Shown here: in pieces, positions 18,552 to 30,668 of the stretch
Layout: every line of letters starts with the position of its first letter
Numbering within the stretch: the first letter of the stretch is position 1
Source of the DNA: Hoylesella saccharolytica JCM 17484
GTDB taxonomy: Bacteria > Bacteroidota > Bacteroidia > Bacteroidales > Bacteroidaceae
Assembly (NCBI RefSeq): GCF_000614205.1
Contig: NZ_BAKN01000001.1
Span: 1 to 64,000, forward strand
Length of the DNA stretch: 64,000 nt
Reading direction: 5' to 3'
Made by a program: the position numbers and the translations under genes
The notes under the pieces: model-generated
The model's database searches: none
What the model saw: the letters and a program-made list of their open reading frames with translations, nothing else
Told to the model about the DNA's origin: nothing

Positions 18552-18628
18552 ATAGCCTGGTAAAGCCTTATCGCAGCTTGCAAACAAAGTGCCGGCGAGC
18601 TCTTTTATTGCTTTGCGATATTGCGGTG

Positions 18629-18636
18629 CAAAGATA
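18629..18636 (-). promoter_or_regulatory. -7 box for tRNA-Pro
   Basis: TATCTTTG on the minus strand, about 78 bp upstream of the mature tRNA 5' end. No convincing -33 box. Confidence 0.4.
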
Positions 18637-18697
18637 CTGTAAAAAATCAGAATAGAATACGAATTATTAAATTTATTGTAGAAAAAGCAAATAAAAG

Positions 18698-18729
18698 TTT
18701 GTGAGAACAGCATTTTATTTCTATCTTTG
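18698..18729 (+). promoter_or_regulatory. Promoter for tRNA-Phe
   Basis: TTTG (18698-18701) and TATCTTTG (18722-18729), 20 bp apart, precede the tRNA by 19 bp. Confidence 0.65.
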
Positions 18730-18748
18730 CACTCGCAAACGAAAAAAT

Positions 18749-18821
18749 GGTGCCATAGCTCAGTTGGTAGAGCATAGGACTGAAAATCCTTGTGTCCCCG
18801 GTTCGATTCCTGGTGGCACCA
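18749..18821 (+). tRNA. tRNA-Phe (GAA)
   Basis: A complete cloverleaf: acceptor GGTGCCA/TGGCACC, D-arm GCTCAGTTGGTAGAGC, anticodon loop CTGAAAA (anticodon GAA) and T-arm GGTTCGATTCC. CCA is not encoded. Divergent from tRNA-Pro. Confidence 0.96.
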
Positions 18822-18834
18822 CATTTCAAACAAA

Positions 18835-18869
18835 AAGAAGGTTGTAAACGCTACGTTTACAACCTTCTT
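18835..18869. terminator. Terminator after tRNA-Phe
   Basis: AAGAAGGTTGTAAACG pairs with its complement GTTTACAACCTTCTT over 15-16 bp around a short loop and is followed by TTATTG. It also lies beyond the stop of the minus-strand esterase gene. Confidence 0.85.
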
Positions 18870-18920
18870 TTATTGTTTACAAACTGTAGACAACTATTTT
18901 ACAGGCTTTCATTTTTATCT

Positions 18921-20135
<1,215 letters not shown>

Positions 20136-20415
20136 TTATTTGTTCGCTTGCAAAGGTGTTCAAAATTTTTCAAAATACGAACAATATTCCTGTTTTTTGA
20201 AAGCGGAGTTGTGGATAAAAGGCTGTGGATTTATTTGTTCTGTTAGAGTTCTCTAACGCTTTAGAAAAGATAGGGTGAAGTAATTGATAATGTTTTTATT
20301 AACACTGCTGTAGGGGTTTGCCTTTTACTGTACTTTCAGGGATGTAGTATGGAACAACTAAAAAGGTGAAAAGTGAGAGGATGCAGTCGACACATAACGA
20401 ATAAAAGAGCAAATT

Positions 20416-20477
20416 ATGCAGCTCACCTCTTCCTTTGTAAAGGGGAGAAAGAGAGAAATTACTTATACCGAACTGAC
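20416..20477 (-). repeat. Partial T repeat (Td) next to R2
   Basis: Only the end containing CTTTGTAAAGGGGAGAAAGAG and TTACTTATACCGAACTGAC is kept. Full copies are at 31932-32093, 47649-47810 and 49023-49185. A fragment of the U repeat (GTGGCGTTAGCCA) follows near 20489-20501. Confidence 0.55.
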
Positions 20478-20534
20478 CTATAATTGTGGCGTTAGCCATT
20501 TTCTCACCTCTTCACCTTTTCACTTTTTCACCTT

Positions 20535-20965
20535 TAAGTTGCTTTCAAATTGTTACTTTTTTAACGTTTGAGAACACTTTCGATTTTCTCTTTTCCTTAC
20601 AAATCACTTTTCCAATCCAGAGAAAAATAAGGGATAAAAAGGTGAAAAATCAGCGTTGATTTTCCCAAAGCATAAGTTTTGAGTTGCAAAAGCATAGCTT
20701 TTAACATGCCAAACATCATCTTTTGGATGGTAAAACCTATGTTTTTACACCCCGAAAAACACGGTTTTAGGGCGTTTCAGAAGGATAAAAAGAAGATAAA
20801 GTTTATCTAAAAACGCACAAGCTATTAGTAATCAACGATATACAAAACCGTAAAATCCTTGCATTTTTACGAGCAGAGAATAAGTTGGTGACTTCGATTG
20901 GCACTCTCGCGAAGCACCTTCCGATTTCTTGACAACACGAAAACTTACAATTTGTAAGCAACTTA
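20535..20965 (-). repeat. Dispersed element R, copy R2
   Basis: A full copy in inverted orientation between the esterase promoter region and the SusC promoter. Right-end TIR AAGTTGCTTTCAAATTGTTA and left end CTTACAATTTGTAAGCAACTT are both present; the dyad array lies near 20660-20770. An open stretch of 93 codons across it is not conserved in the other copies. Confidence 0.85.
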
Positions 20966-21142
20966 TAAGGTGAAAATGGAAAAAGATGAAAGAGTAAGAA
21001 AACAAGAGGTGAAATACCATAAAATAGCCTTGTAATAATAAAAATCTAATTTTTATGCGCAAAATTTTCACTTTTTGATATAAAATTAGGGGGTAAATGC
21101 AAAAAATTATCACAAAAAGTTGGAAAAAGGCAACGAATAGTG

Positions 21143-21150
21143 TATCTTTG
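21143..21150 (+). promoter_or_regulatory. -7 box of the SusC/SusD operon
   Basis: TATCTTTG fits the consensus, giving a leader of about 155 nt before the SusC start at 21316. A GTTGG about 20 bp upstream may serve as a weak -33 box. Confidence 0.5.
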
Positions 21151-21315
21151 CAGTCACGTTAAGAATTTTACACTTAAATTGAGAAAGCGTAATATATTAA
21201 TAAGGTGTAGCATATCTATACCAATTTGTTCGTGACTTTTTGCTCAAAAAGAGCGAATGCTAAGGTAAGAAACAGGTTTTTATTTATAACAACAATAACT
21301 TTAATACAACATTTT

Positions 21316-24300
21316 ATGGAGAAAAGGCTAAGTATGATTGCTGCGCTGCTGTGTATGATGATAAGCACCGCTTTTGCGCAATCAAAAATCTCCGGAACAG
21401 TTATTTCGCAAGACGACGGTCAGCCAATGGTTGGTGTAACCGTTGTTGTACAAGGTAATAAAACCAACGGTGCCGTTACCGACATCGATGGAAAGTTTGC
21501 GATAAATGTTCAGGAAGGAAAGAAGTTAACGTTTAGTTATGTGGGCATGGAGACGCTCACGCTACCCGCTAAAGACAATATGACGGTATCAATGCGGGCC
21601 AATACAACCCTTAATGAGGTGGTTGTAACGGGTTTGCTGCGTGTAGACAAGCGTATGTTTACAGGTGCCACGTCTAAAATCGATGCCGATAAGGCCAAGC
21701 TTGACGGTATTGCAGATATTAGCCGTTCGTTGGAAGGACGCTCTGCGGGTGTTTCTGTGCAGAACGTAAGTGGTACTTTCGGTACTGCTCCTAAAATTCG
21801 TGTGCGTGGTGCAACGTCTATCTACGGTAGTTCTAAGCTTTATGGGTGGTAGACGGCGTGATTATGGAAGATGTTTCGAATATCGGCGCCGACGATTTGG
21901 CATCGGGCGACCCCGAAACGCTCATCAGTTCGGCCATTGCAGGATTGAATGCAGACGACATTGAAAGCTTCCAGATATTGAAAGACGGTTCTGCTACCTC
22001 TATATATGGTGCGCGCGCGATGGCCGGTGTTATCGTTGTTACCACCAAAAAAGGTCGTCAGGGACAGGCCAACATCAACTATACGGGCGAGTTTACTACC
22101 CGAATGATACCTTCTTACAGCAATTTTGATATCCTAAACTCGCAAGAACAGATGGATATCTATCGCGAATTGGAGCGCAAAGGCTGGTTGAAATTCTCGG
22201 ATGTGCTGAACGGAAGCGACTACGGCGTATATGGAAAAATGTACGAATTGATAAATACGTACGACCCAACAACGGGTAAATTTGCCGTTCCCAACACTGT
22301 TGAGGGGCGCAATGCTTATCTGCAGCAGGCCGAATTTCGCAATACCAACTGGTTTAAGCAGCTCTTTTCGTCTGCCATTATGCAGAACCACTCGGTTAGT
22401 ATGAGTGGTGGTACTGCCAAATCTAACTATTATGCCTCGCTGAGTGCTATGATTGATCCGGGTTGGTACAAGCAAAGTAATGTAAACAGATATACCGTTA
22501 ACCTGAACGCTACTCATCATTTGCTCGATAATCTTTCGCTCAACATCATCGGCGGAGCCTCTTATCGTAAACAAAAAGCACCCGGAACATTGGGTCAGGA
22601 TGTGGATGTGGTGAATGGACAGGTGAAACGCGATTTCGACATTAACCCTTACTCGTATTCGCTGAACACATCGCGCGCGCTTGACCCGCGTACGTATTAT
22701 GTAGCCAACTATGCGCCGTTCAACATCTTGAACGAGTTGCAGAACAACTACATGGACTTGAATGTGCTTGACGCGAAGTTTCAATTTGAGTTGAAATACA
22801 AACCCCTGAAAGGGTTAGAACTGGGTGTTTTGGGTGCCTTTAAGTATGCTATGACCTCGCAAGAGCATAAAATTACCGAGTATTCTAACCAAGCACAGGC
22901 TTACAGAGCTATGGCCAACTCGATTATTCGCGATGCCAACAGCTATTTATATAAGGATCCCGATCAGCCGTATGCACTGCCAAGAACGGTTCTTCCCAAT
23001 GGAGGTTTCTATCATAAAACCGAAAACCGCATGAGCGATTACGACTTCCGGGCTACCGCCAGCTATAACCGTACTTTTAATAAGGTACATATCTTAAACC
23101 TCTTCGGTGGTATGGAAACAACCGGAATTGAGCGTACGCGCAGTTATTTCAATGGTGTGGGTATGCAATATTCAAGCGGTGAAATGCCCTTCTATCTGTA
23201 CGAATACTTTAAACAGTTGGTAGAAGAGGGCTCAGATTATTACAAACTGACCAACACCAACTCGCGTAGCGCAGCCTTTTACGGTAATGCCACCTATTCT
23301 TATCAGGGTAAATACGTGCTGAATGGTACGTATCGGTATGAAGGTTCTAATCAGATGGGTCGCAGTCGTGCTGCTCGTTGGATGTCTACTTGGAACGTTT
23401 CGGGTGCTTGGAATGTACACGAGGAAGCTTTCTTCCCCAAATTAAAACCGTTATCTCATCTTACAATGCGCCTCTCTTACAGTTTGACGGGTACGCCTCC
23501 CGATCCCCGATACAGTAACTCTACTGCCATTTTCAAGGCAAAAAATCCGTATCGTTTGTTCGCAACGGATAAAGAGTCGGCTATAGAATTAGAGGATTTA
23601 GCAAACTGGGGACTGACTTATGAGAAGAAAAACGAGTTTAACTTTGGTTTGGACTTCGGTCTTTTGCAAGATCGTTTGAATATTATCTTCGACGTTTACA
23701 CACGTAATAACTTCGACGAAATAGGTAATGTGGCCACACAAGGTGTGGGTGGAGATGTTATTCGTACAGGTAACGTAGCCGAAATGAAGTCTAACGGTAT
23801 GGAATTAAGTATTTCTTCGACCAACATTAAAACGAAAGACTTTACTTGGAGCACCAATTTTGTGTACTCGTATACCAACACTGAGATTACCAAACTGATG
23901 AACCGGGGGCGTGTTATTGACCTCGTAAAAGGCAATGGCTATGCTTTACAGGGTTATCCCGCACGCGCTTTGTTCTCGATACCTTTTGTTGGAATTAGCG
24001 ATACCGGTTTACCGATGGTGCTGAACGAAAAAGGTGAGGTTACATCTGATGATATTAACTTTCAAGAAAGAAACAAAACATCTTACTTAAAGTATGAAGG
24101 TCCAACCGATCCGAAGTACACTGGTTCTTTGGGAAACACGTTTAGCTACAAAGGTTTCCATCTAAATATCTTCATGACTTATTCGTTTGGCAATGTAGTT
24201 CGACTTGATCCGGTGTTTAAGGCAAAGTATAACGACCTCGCATCGATGACCAAAGTGTTTAAAAATCGTTTTGCTCAGTCGGGCGATCAGTATAGAACCA

Positions 24301-24626
24301 ATGTGCCGGGTATCGTAGATTACCGTGATTATAGCAAAAACCGGAGTTTGGAACAGGGATATAACGCCTACAATTATACAACAGAGCGTATTGCTAAGGG
24401 CGACTTTATCCGTATGAAAGAAATTTCATTGGCTTACGATTTTCCTGCAAAATGGCTCTCACATACGCCCGTTAACCGTATGTCTTTAAAGCTGCAAGCT
24501 ACCAATCTCTTCTTAATCTATGCAGATAAGAAGCTCAATGGGCAGGATCCGGAGTTCTTTAACTCGGGTGGTGTAGCAGCTCCTCTGCCCAAGCAGTTTA
24601 CGTTAACGTTGAAAGTAGGACTTTAA
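21316..24626 (+). CDS. SusC/RagA-family TonB-dependent transporter, frameshifted
   Basis: An outer-membrane barrel for energy-dependent import, about 1103 residues after repair. The signal peptide ends ISTAFA with Gln next. The first domain is a carboxypeptidase D-like regulatory domain (SKISGTVISQDDGQPMVGV), then a plug (LNEVVVTGLLRVDKR) and the 22-strand barrel. The frame breaks near 21838: TCTAAGCTTTATGGG should read TCTAAGCCTTTATGGG, which restores KPLWVVDGV. The first fragment alone would be only the N-terminal domain and part of the plug. It heads an operon with its SusD partner (18 bp downstream) and three surface lipoproteins. Confidence 0.93.
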
Positions 24627-24643
24627 TTGAAAGGAGAAAGAAA

Positions 24644-26209
24644 ATGAAAAAGTATTATATAACACTCGTTGTGGCAACCGTTTGCACTTTGCTTTCATCG
24701 TGTAACGACTATTTGGACAAGTTGCCCGACAATCGAATGACATTCAGTTCGCCTTCTGAAGTAGGTCAGTTGTTGGTTACGGCTTATCCCCAAACGCATC
24801 CGGCTTATCTTTTGGAAGTGTATTCTGATAACGCAGACGAGATGGATAATCCCTTATGGGGTGAAGCAACCCCATTTCAAAGGCAGGCTTACAGATGGCA
24901 AGATATTACTGAAGTACGTGACCCGGAAACTCCGCAAGAGCTTTGGAATACACATTATAAGGCCATCGCAACGGCTAATGAGGCTATACAATATATCGAT
25001 GGCCTGAGTGATAAGACATCGTTCAATGGCCAATTGGGCGAAGCTTTGTTATGCAGAGCGTTTGCGATGTTCCAGCTTTCCACAGTTTTCTGTCAGGCTT
25101 ATAAAAACGAAGCCGCGGCACAAGCTGCTTTGGGGTTGCCCTATCCCGAAAAACCTGAGACGCAAATTGGTGTAACTTATGAGCGCGGAACATTGGCACA
25201 GCTCTATCAAAAAATTGATGCCGACCTGCAAAGAGGGCTCTCGCTCGTGCGCAACGATTATAAAATACCTAAGTTTCACTTTACCACTGCAGCCGCAAAT
25301 GCATTTGCAGCACGTTTCTATCTGTATTATCAAAAGTATGATAAAGCAGTAGAATACGCAACAAAGGTATTGGGAAGTGATGCCACAAACAAGTTAAGAG
25401 ACTGGAACGCATGGAGTAAGCTGCAGCCAAATGACCAAATTCAGCCCAATGCTTACATCAATTCGAATGAAAAATCCAATTTACTTTTACTCGTAACAAA
25501 TTCTCAATGGGGAGCTATTTGTGGCGCTTATATATATGGAGACAAGTATTCGCATGGCCGAATGATTTCTTCTGAAGAAACACTTCAAGCACAAGGACCG
25601 TGGGGAGAAAGTAGTAGCGTAATGAACTATATCGTTTTCTCAAACTCTTCTTCATCTAAATATATATTGAGAAAAATACCTTACAGCTTTGAATATGTAG
25701 ATAAAACGGCTGGTACTGGTTATCCTCACGCAGAATATTCGGTATTTAATACAGACGAAACATTAATGGTTCGGGCAGAAGCCTATGCGCTTTTAGGGAA
25801 CTACGCTGCAGCTTTGGCTGACGTAAACACTGAATTGGCGAGGTTCTCTAAGAGTGGAATAACGCTCACTTTGCCTCAAATACAATCGTTTTACAGTGGT
25901 ATTGCCTACTATACGCCTACTGCACCGACGCCTAAAAAACAGTTCCATACATCGTTTACAATTGAAAGCACCACGCAAGAACCCCTTTTGCAGTGTATCT
26001 TACAATTGCGAAGACTGCTCACTATACACGAAGGTTTGCGCCTGCAAGACGTAAAACGCTACGGAATTACTATGTATCGCCGCCGCATCAACGCACAAAA
26101 CGACATTGAAGCAGTTACCGATACGATGCAAGTTGATGATCCTCGATTGGCTATTCAGATACCGCAGGATGTTATAACTGCAGGACTTACCCCCAATCCA
26201 AGAAATTAA
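24644..26209 (+). CDS. SusD/RagB-family surface lipoprotein
   Basis: A 521-residue lid protein for the SusC partner. The signal peptide ends LLSSC with a lipidation Cys, followed by NDYLDKLPDNR. The helical TPR-type core (TANEAIQYIDG, AARFYLYYQKYDKAVEYA) and the C-terminal SusD region (RAEAYALLGNYAAALADVN; GLRLQDVKRYG) are clear. It captures the imported nutrient at the cell surface. The frame is intact, unlike that of susC. Confidence 0.93.
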   Translation: MKKYYITLVVATVCTLLSSCNDYLDKLPDNRMTFSSPSEVGQLLVTAYPQTHPAYLLEVYSDNADEMDNPLWGEATPFQRQAYRWQDITEVRDPETPQELWNTHYKAIATANEAIQYIDGLSDKTSFNGQLGEALLCRAFAMFQLSTVFCQAYKNEAAAQAALGLPYPEKPETQIGVTYERGTLAQLYQKIDADLQRGLSLVRNDYKIPKFHFTTAAANAFAARFYLYYQKYDKAVEYATKVLGSDATNKLRDWNAWSKLQPNDQIQPNAYINSNEKSNLLLLVTNSQWGAICGAYIYGDKYSHGRMISSEETLQAQGPWGESSSVMNYIVFSNSSSSKYILRKIPYSFEYVDKTAGTGYPHAEYSVFNTDETLMVRAEAYALLGNYAAALADVNTELARFSKSGITLTLPQIQSFYSGIAYYTPTAPTPKKQFHTSFTIESTTQEPLLQCILQLRRLLTIHEGLRLQDVKRYGITMYRRRINAQNDIEAVTDTMQVDDPRLAIQIPQDVITAGLTPNPRN

Positions 26210-26231
26210 TTGACTCTAAAAAGTTTTGAAA

Positions 26232-27116
26232 ATGAAAACATTATATATATCACTGGCAGTGTTGGCCACCGTTTGTGGAGGGCTCATTGCTTGTTCGGAT
26301 GATAATCCGAGCGGTGCTTCCATCTTCTCTACGAAACCTGTTCAGCGTGACGCATTTGAAACTTGGCTGTTAAAAAACTATGCCTATCCATACAATGTAG
26401 ATTTTAAGTACAAGCTGCAAGACATTGAAACGGATATCAAATATAATCTTATTCCCGCTGATTCAGCAAAAACGGCGAAGTTGGCTATCATCACCAAGTA
26501 CCTTTGGTTTGATGCTTATACCGAAGTTGCAGGTCAAGATTTCGTCAAAGCGAACGTTCCCCGCATCATACTTCCTGTGGGTTCGCCTGCTTATAACAGT
26601 GAAGGAACGATGGTGTTGGGTACTGCCGAGGGCGGTTACAAGGTGGTTTTGTATATGGTGAACAACTTAACACCGGAAATGTTTGCCAATTACGATCGGT
26701 TGAACTACTTCTATTTCCACACGATGCACCACGAATTTACGCATATTCTCAACCAAAAGAAACCCTACGATAAGGCTTACGAGCTCATCACTAAGTCGGA
26801 TTATGTAAGTGGAGACTGGTATAGAATATCTGATAAAACGGCCCATCAGAAGGGATTTGTTTCTCCGTATGCCATGAGCGAACCACGTGAAGACATCGCA
26901 GAGTTGTTGGCTTTCTACGTAACTTATACTCCGGCACAGTGGCAAGGCATATTAACCGATGCCGGAACAAAGGGTGCTACCCTTATCAACGAAAAGCTGA
27001 AGTTGCTTAAAACTTATATGCAAGAGTCGTGGAATGTTGATTTAGACCAATTGCGCGATGCAGTTTTGCGACGCGGAGCCACTTTAAATAAACTCGATTT
27101 GGAACATTTAAACTAA
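26232..27116 (+). CDS. Substrate import-associated zinc metallohydrolase lipoprotein
   Basis: A 294-residue lipoprotein. I start at ATG 26232 because the signal sequence begins there; a TTG 6 bp upstream is less likely. The lipobox ends IAC and is followed by acidic SDDN, consistent with surface export. The zinc motif is HHEFTH (H167, E168, H171) with a downstream acidic residue in PREDIAELLAFYV as candidate third ligand. This family typically sits beside SusC/SusD pairs and suggests a peptide or protein substrate for the locus; its target is unknown. Confidence 0.85.
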   Translation: MKTLYISLAVLATVCGGLIACSDDNPSGASIFSTKPVQRDAFETWLLKNYAYPYNVDFKYKLQDIETDIKYNLIPADSAKTAKLAIITKYLWFDAYTEVAGQDFVKANVPRIILPVGSPAYNSEGTMVLGTAEGGYKVVLYMVNNLTPEMFANYDRLNYFYFHTMHHEFTHILNQKKPYDKAYELITKSDYVSGDWYRISDKTAHQKGFVSPYAMSEPREDIAELLAFYVTYTPAQWQGILTDAGTKGATLINEKLKLLKTYMQESWNVDLDQLRDAVLRRGATLNKLDLEHLN

Positions 27117-27126
27117 TTCAACGGTT

Positions 27127-28400
27127 ATGAAAAAGATATTCATTAATATATTATTAGCCACTGTGGCTTTTGTCTTGCAGTCGTGTCTGCACGACAATCA
27201 AGACTTCTTTGGTGCTTCTCCGGCAGAGCGGCTCGATAAAGCTGTGGCCGAAGATAAGGCCTTATTAGAGTCGGCAACAAATGGGTGGCTGCTTCAATTT
27301 TATACCGGTAAGGAGTATTCGAAAGCCGGTTACAACTTCTTGTTGAAGTTTAAAGACGGTAAGGCCTATGTTTCTGCCGAGATTGCACCCTCTGATGTGG
27401 TGTCCGAATCTAAGTACGATGTTACTCAAGAACGAGGTCCGGTACTTACTTTCCCCACTCATAACCCCATCATGCACCATCTGGCACAAGCTTATCAAAG
27501 CAATGTGGATGGCTTGCAGGGCGATTATGAGTTTGTGATTATGAAGACAACGCAAGACAGTATCTATCTTCGGGGCAAGAAATGGGGCAACGATATGGTT
27601 ATGACCCGTATGCCTTCAGATATGCAATGGAAGACTTATCTCGACAGTATCAGTACAATCAAAGAGAATTTGTTTTCTAATTATCGTGTCGTAATTAACA
27701 ATACGGACACCATTGGCACTGTAGAGCTTGATCCGGACAAAGGTCGTGTAGCGTTTACGGGTAAAAACGGCAGCTTTGCCGACGACGAAAAGCCGTTTTG
27801 TTACACGTTATCGGGTATCGTGATGCCCACCTCCGTCGATCTGAAAGAACAGAAAGCCTCTGTTTTTACTTGGGATGCTGCCAACAATGCATTGGTTAGT
27901 GGTAATGTAAAACTGGTCGGTGTAATACCCGAAGGCTATCAACCCAAAACGTTCTGGAAGGTGATTGGACCATTACTTATAACTCAACACGAACCCTTTC
28001 ACTGAAAGTAACACCCGCAGGAGGTAACAAATTCAACGGCGAATTTGTTCTCGGAGGTAAAACTTACAATGTTGTTTTGAAATATAACACAGGTAAAGGA
28101 TGCCTCACCCTTGTCAGTCAGGATATCGACGACCCGTCAAAAACTTATTCGAAAATATGGTTTGGGGCTGCAGATATGAAGCAAGGAAAGGTTACTTTTG
28201 AAGATGGTGCAGGCTTTGACATTACTTGGGACAAGGCAACCAACAAGGCTTTGTTTACCGATAACGGTAAAGGCGGAACCATTTCTATCAATTCGTTTGT
28301 CCTTATTGGTAAAGATGCAAAAGGCGAATTGGCAAGAGATAGTGACGGCTATCTCGCTACTGTAGCCATCTTACGCTATTTATCTTCGATGAAAAAATAA
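27127..28400 (+). CDS. DUF4302-type lipoprotein, frameshifted
   Basis: The lipobox is LQSC followed by LHDNQD. The region FGASPAERLDKAV...LLESATNGWLLQ is typical of the DUF4302 family found in SusC/SusD loci with a zinc metallohydrolase. The frame ends at 28005, but protein-like sequence continues in another frame (GDWTITYNSTRTLSL onward) to 28400. One missing base at about 27946-27951 (CCCAAAACGTTCTGG) explains this; repair gives about 424 residues. The function is unknown; probably a surface accessory of the importer. Confidence 0.75.
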
Positions 28401-28413
28401 AAAACAGAACAAT

Positions 28414-29454
28414 ATGAAAAAGCTATATGGATATTTGTTAATCGCTGCAGGGTTCCTTACTATTGTATCTTGCGATAAAGATAGCGATTACGAAGCACCC
28501 GTTTCGAGCATCAATGTGGTTTCGGCAGAAACCTATTTGTCTGCTGCAGGCGAAACAAAGAGCATCGTTTTAGATAACACGCCGGCCTCTGTTTATGCGC
28601 AAGATGCGTGGCTGACCGTAACCAATGAAGGTAATAAGGTGAACTTGACGGCTGAGGCTAATACCTCTATCCAGTCGCGTAACACGGAAGTGGTGGTAAA
28701 AAGCACTGCCGGAGACTCTATCATGGTGACGGTTTCGCAAGGTGGAAGCGTATTTGAACTAAAAGATAAAAGCGATCTTTTTTCGCTTGATACAGAGGTA
28801 ACAAAAACTTATTCGGTAATGTCCAATCTACCGATAACCTGCACTCCTACCGTCGATTGGATTACAGTAACCAGCACTGCCAATTCTTTCACGGTGTCGG
28901 CAACTGCCAATGACACCGGAAAACCGCGTGTGGGCTACGTTAAAGTCACATCGGGCAGTTTTGTCGACTCGGTAAAAGTGCTGCAAGTAAAATTGACCGA
29001 TCTTGACGCAACCTATCGAATGGTACATCAAACCTTAAACAATGGCAAATTAGTGCTCAGAACTTACGCTGCTCAATTTGAAACGGCAGCTAACGATTCG
29101 GTATTATTCACCATTGGGGGCTTCTATAAATGGAAAGGAAAGTTTGAGAAAGACGGTACCATTACTTTTAAAGGGATGCAGATAATTGCTACCACTACCG
29201 ATAAGAACGGTGCTCCGTTATATCTCGTTCCGCTTATTTTAGATACCGATTTCAAATATACTCGCGATGCATCAATAAGTTTCTCGGCTGTTATTGGCAA
29301 TAATGGTTGGATAACATTTAAAGGCAATGGAACTGTAGCAGGTAAAGAAACACCCTCGTTTTTGATAGGTGCTTATAACAATTCTGACCTTGCTAATACG
29401 CATTGGTTAGGCCTTATCGATTACATCATCACACCTGTTTTAGTGCGTCAATAA
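28414..29454 (+). CDS. BACON-domain surface lipoprotein
   Basis: A 346-residue lipoprotein (lipobox IVSC then DKDSD). Two BACON-like beta-sandwich domains lie at about 30-112 and 113-195 (QDAWLTV, VTVSQGGS; TVDWITVTS, VKVLQV), followed by an unassigned C-terminal domain (about 196-346). BACON domains bind glycans or proteins. It is the last gene of the SusC/SusD operon, followed by a terminator. Confidence 0.8.
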   Translation: MKKLYGYLLIAAGFLTIVSCDKDSDYEAPVSSINVVSAETYLSAAGETKSIVLDNTPASVYAQDAWLTVTNEGNKVNLTAEANTSIQSRNTEVVVKSTAGDSIMVTVSQGGSVFELKDKSDLFSLDTEVTKTYSVMSNLPITCTPTVDWITVTSTANSFTVSATANDTGKPRVGYVKVTSGSFVDSVKVLQVKLTDLDATYRMVHQTLNNGKLVLRTYAAQFETAANDSVLFTIGGFYKWKGKFEKDGTITFKGMQIIATTTDKNGAPLYLVPLILDTDFKYTRDASISFSAVIGNNGWITFKGNGTVAGKETPSFLIGAYNNSDLANTHWLGLIDYIITPVLVRQ

Positions 29455-29522
29455 CCCTTTCATTCCCTGCGCAGCGTTTGGCTATCGGTTCGATAAACGT
29501 AATCTGCGCGAATGATACACCC

Positions 29523-29569
29523 AACGGAGCTTTCTCTCTGTGTAATAAACAAGTAGAGAAAGTTCCGTT
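29523..29569 (+). terminator. Terminator of the SusC/SusD operon
   Basis: AACGGAGCTTTCTCT (29523-29537) pairs with AGAGAAAGTTCCGTT (29555-29569), followed by a run of T. Confidence 0.8.
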
Positions 29570-29607
29570 TTTCTGTATTTTCATCCTTTCACCTTTTTAC
29601 TTTTCAT

Positions 29608-29615
29608 TACCTTTG
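29608..29615 (+). promoter_or_regulatory. -7 box before the gene at 29638
   Basis: TACCTTTG fits the consensus, only 22 bp before the start codon. Confidence 0.4.
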
Positions 29616-29637
29616 CACTGTATGAATCGGTAAACAG

Positions 29638-30668
29638 ATGAAATTAAAATCAAAAACAATTGGCCGAAATACGCCGCGCCGCAAACGAAAACGCATCGCC
29701 GGTATCGTTATTGGGATATTTTCAGTTGCCCTTATCGCCTATTGCGCCGTTTCTTTCTCTCTCTCCGGGCGCGAAATGCTGCGTAGTGTGGCGCTTGTCG
29801 AGTATGTTCCGTGCCATGCACTTGTTGTCGATGGTAAAGAACGATTATTCTTTTCGGACATCGATACCACCCATTCGTTCCCTGCGTTGGCATCTCATCC
29901 TACCCGTTTACACACACAGTCTGCCTTTTCAACAGGCTTTTGGGTCAATCGTTTCCCCTTTTTTCCTTCTTGTAAAGGTCGACTTCTAACGGCTGTTCAT
30001 CGCCGAAAAACGTATCAAAGTTTGTCCTCTTCCGACCTACAAAAGGCGATAAAGGCGGTCAAAGAAGATGTTTTGCGCAAATATCAAGCCTTGGAACATC
30101 GGGTAAACGAAATAGATTATTACCTCAATGTGCATAGTGTAAAAGATGAGGGCTATACCGATATTGCCGGATATGCCAACCAATTGCAAAAGGAATATGA
30201 AGAAATGGGCCGTATTCTCAAGTTGCTCGATGCTATTAAACCCACTGCACGCCTTTCCGTTGTCGATAAAACTCGCTATACGGTGGTAACATCGGGTGGG
30301 CGAAAGGTGATGACCTGCATTGCTACTAGCCCCCGTAACGATCTTCTTTTGTTGCAAACCGTCGATGCGTCTACCCCCGATGCTGCGCCCCTGTTACCTT
30401 TTTGCCTCTCAATATCAGGCTTACGGGTAGCGATGTGCTGGCTGTAAGTCATGCGGGCATGCGATTAAAAGCTACCGTTGAACAGGCAGACACCGCTGTT
30501 ATTCTGCCCGGACGTATGCTCGAAGCGCGCCAACTGGATATTCATCGGGCACTGCTTACCGATGGATCACCCATCTTTTCGCGACGCGGTAACCTCATTG
30601 GAATCTTTGCAAACGATAAAATTATCCCCTGCAGCGAAGCCTTTCAAACCCTCTATTCTACGAAATGA
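29638..30668 (+). CDS. Membrane-anchored, degenerate trypsin-like protein, frameshifted
   Basis: About 343 residues after repair. A basic N-terminus (TPRRKRKR) precedes one membrane helix (about residues 22-43), so the rest should face the periplasm. STGFWVN, LLTAVH and DGSPIFSRRGNLIGIF resemble the strands around the His and Ser of trypsin-like proteases. However, the usual GxSGSP is LTDGSP, with Asp where the catalytic Ser would align, so it may be inactive. A helical insertion lies near 125-210. The break is in a T run at 30399-30403. Its stop overlaps the next start by 4 bp (ATGA). Fold assignment is tentative. Confidence 0.55.

Noticed and set aside
20832..21113. 93-codon open frame on the minus strand across R2
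   Set aside because: It is not kept in the other R copies and has no recognisable domain; it results from AT-rich repeat sequence.
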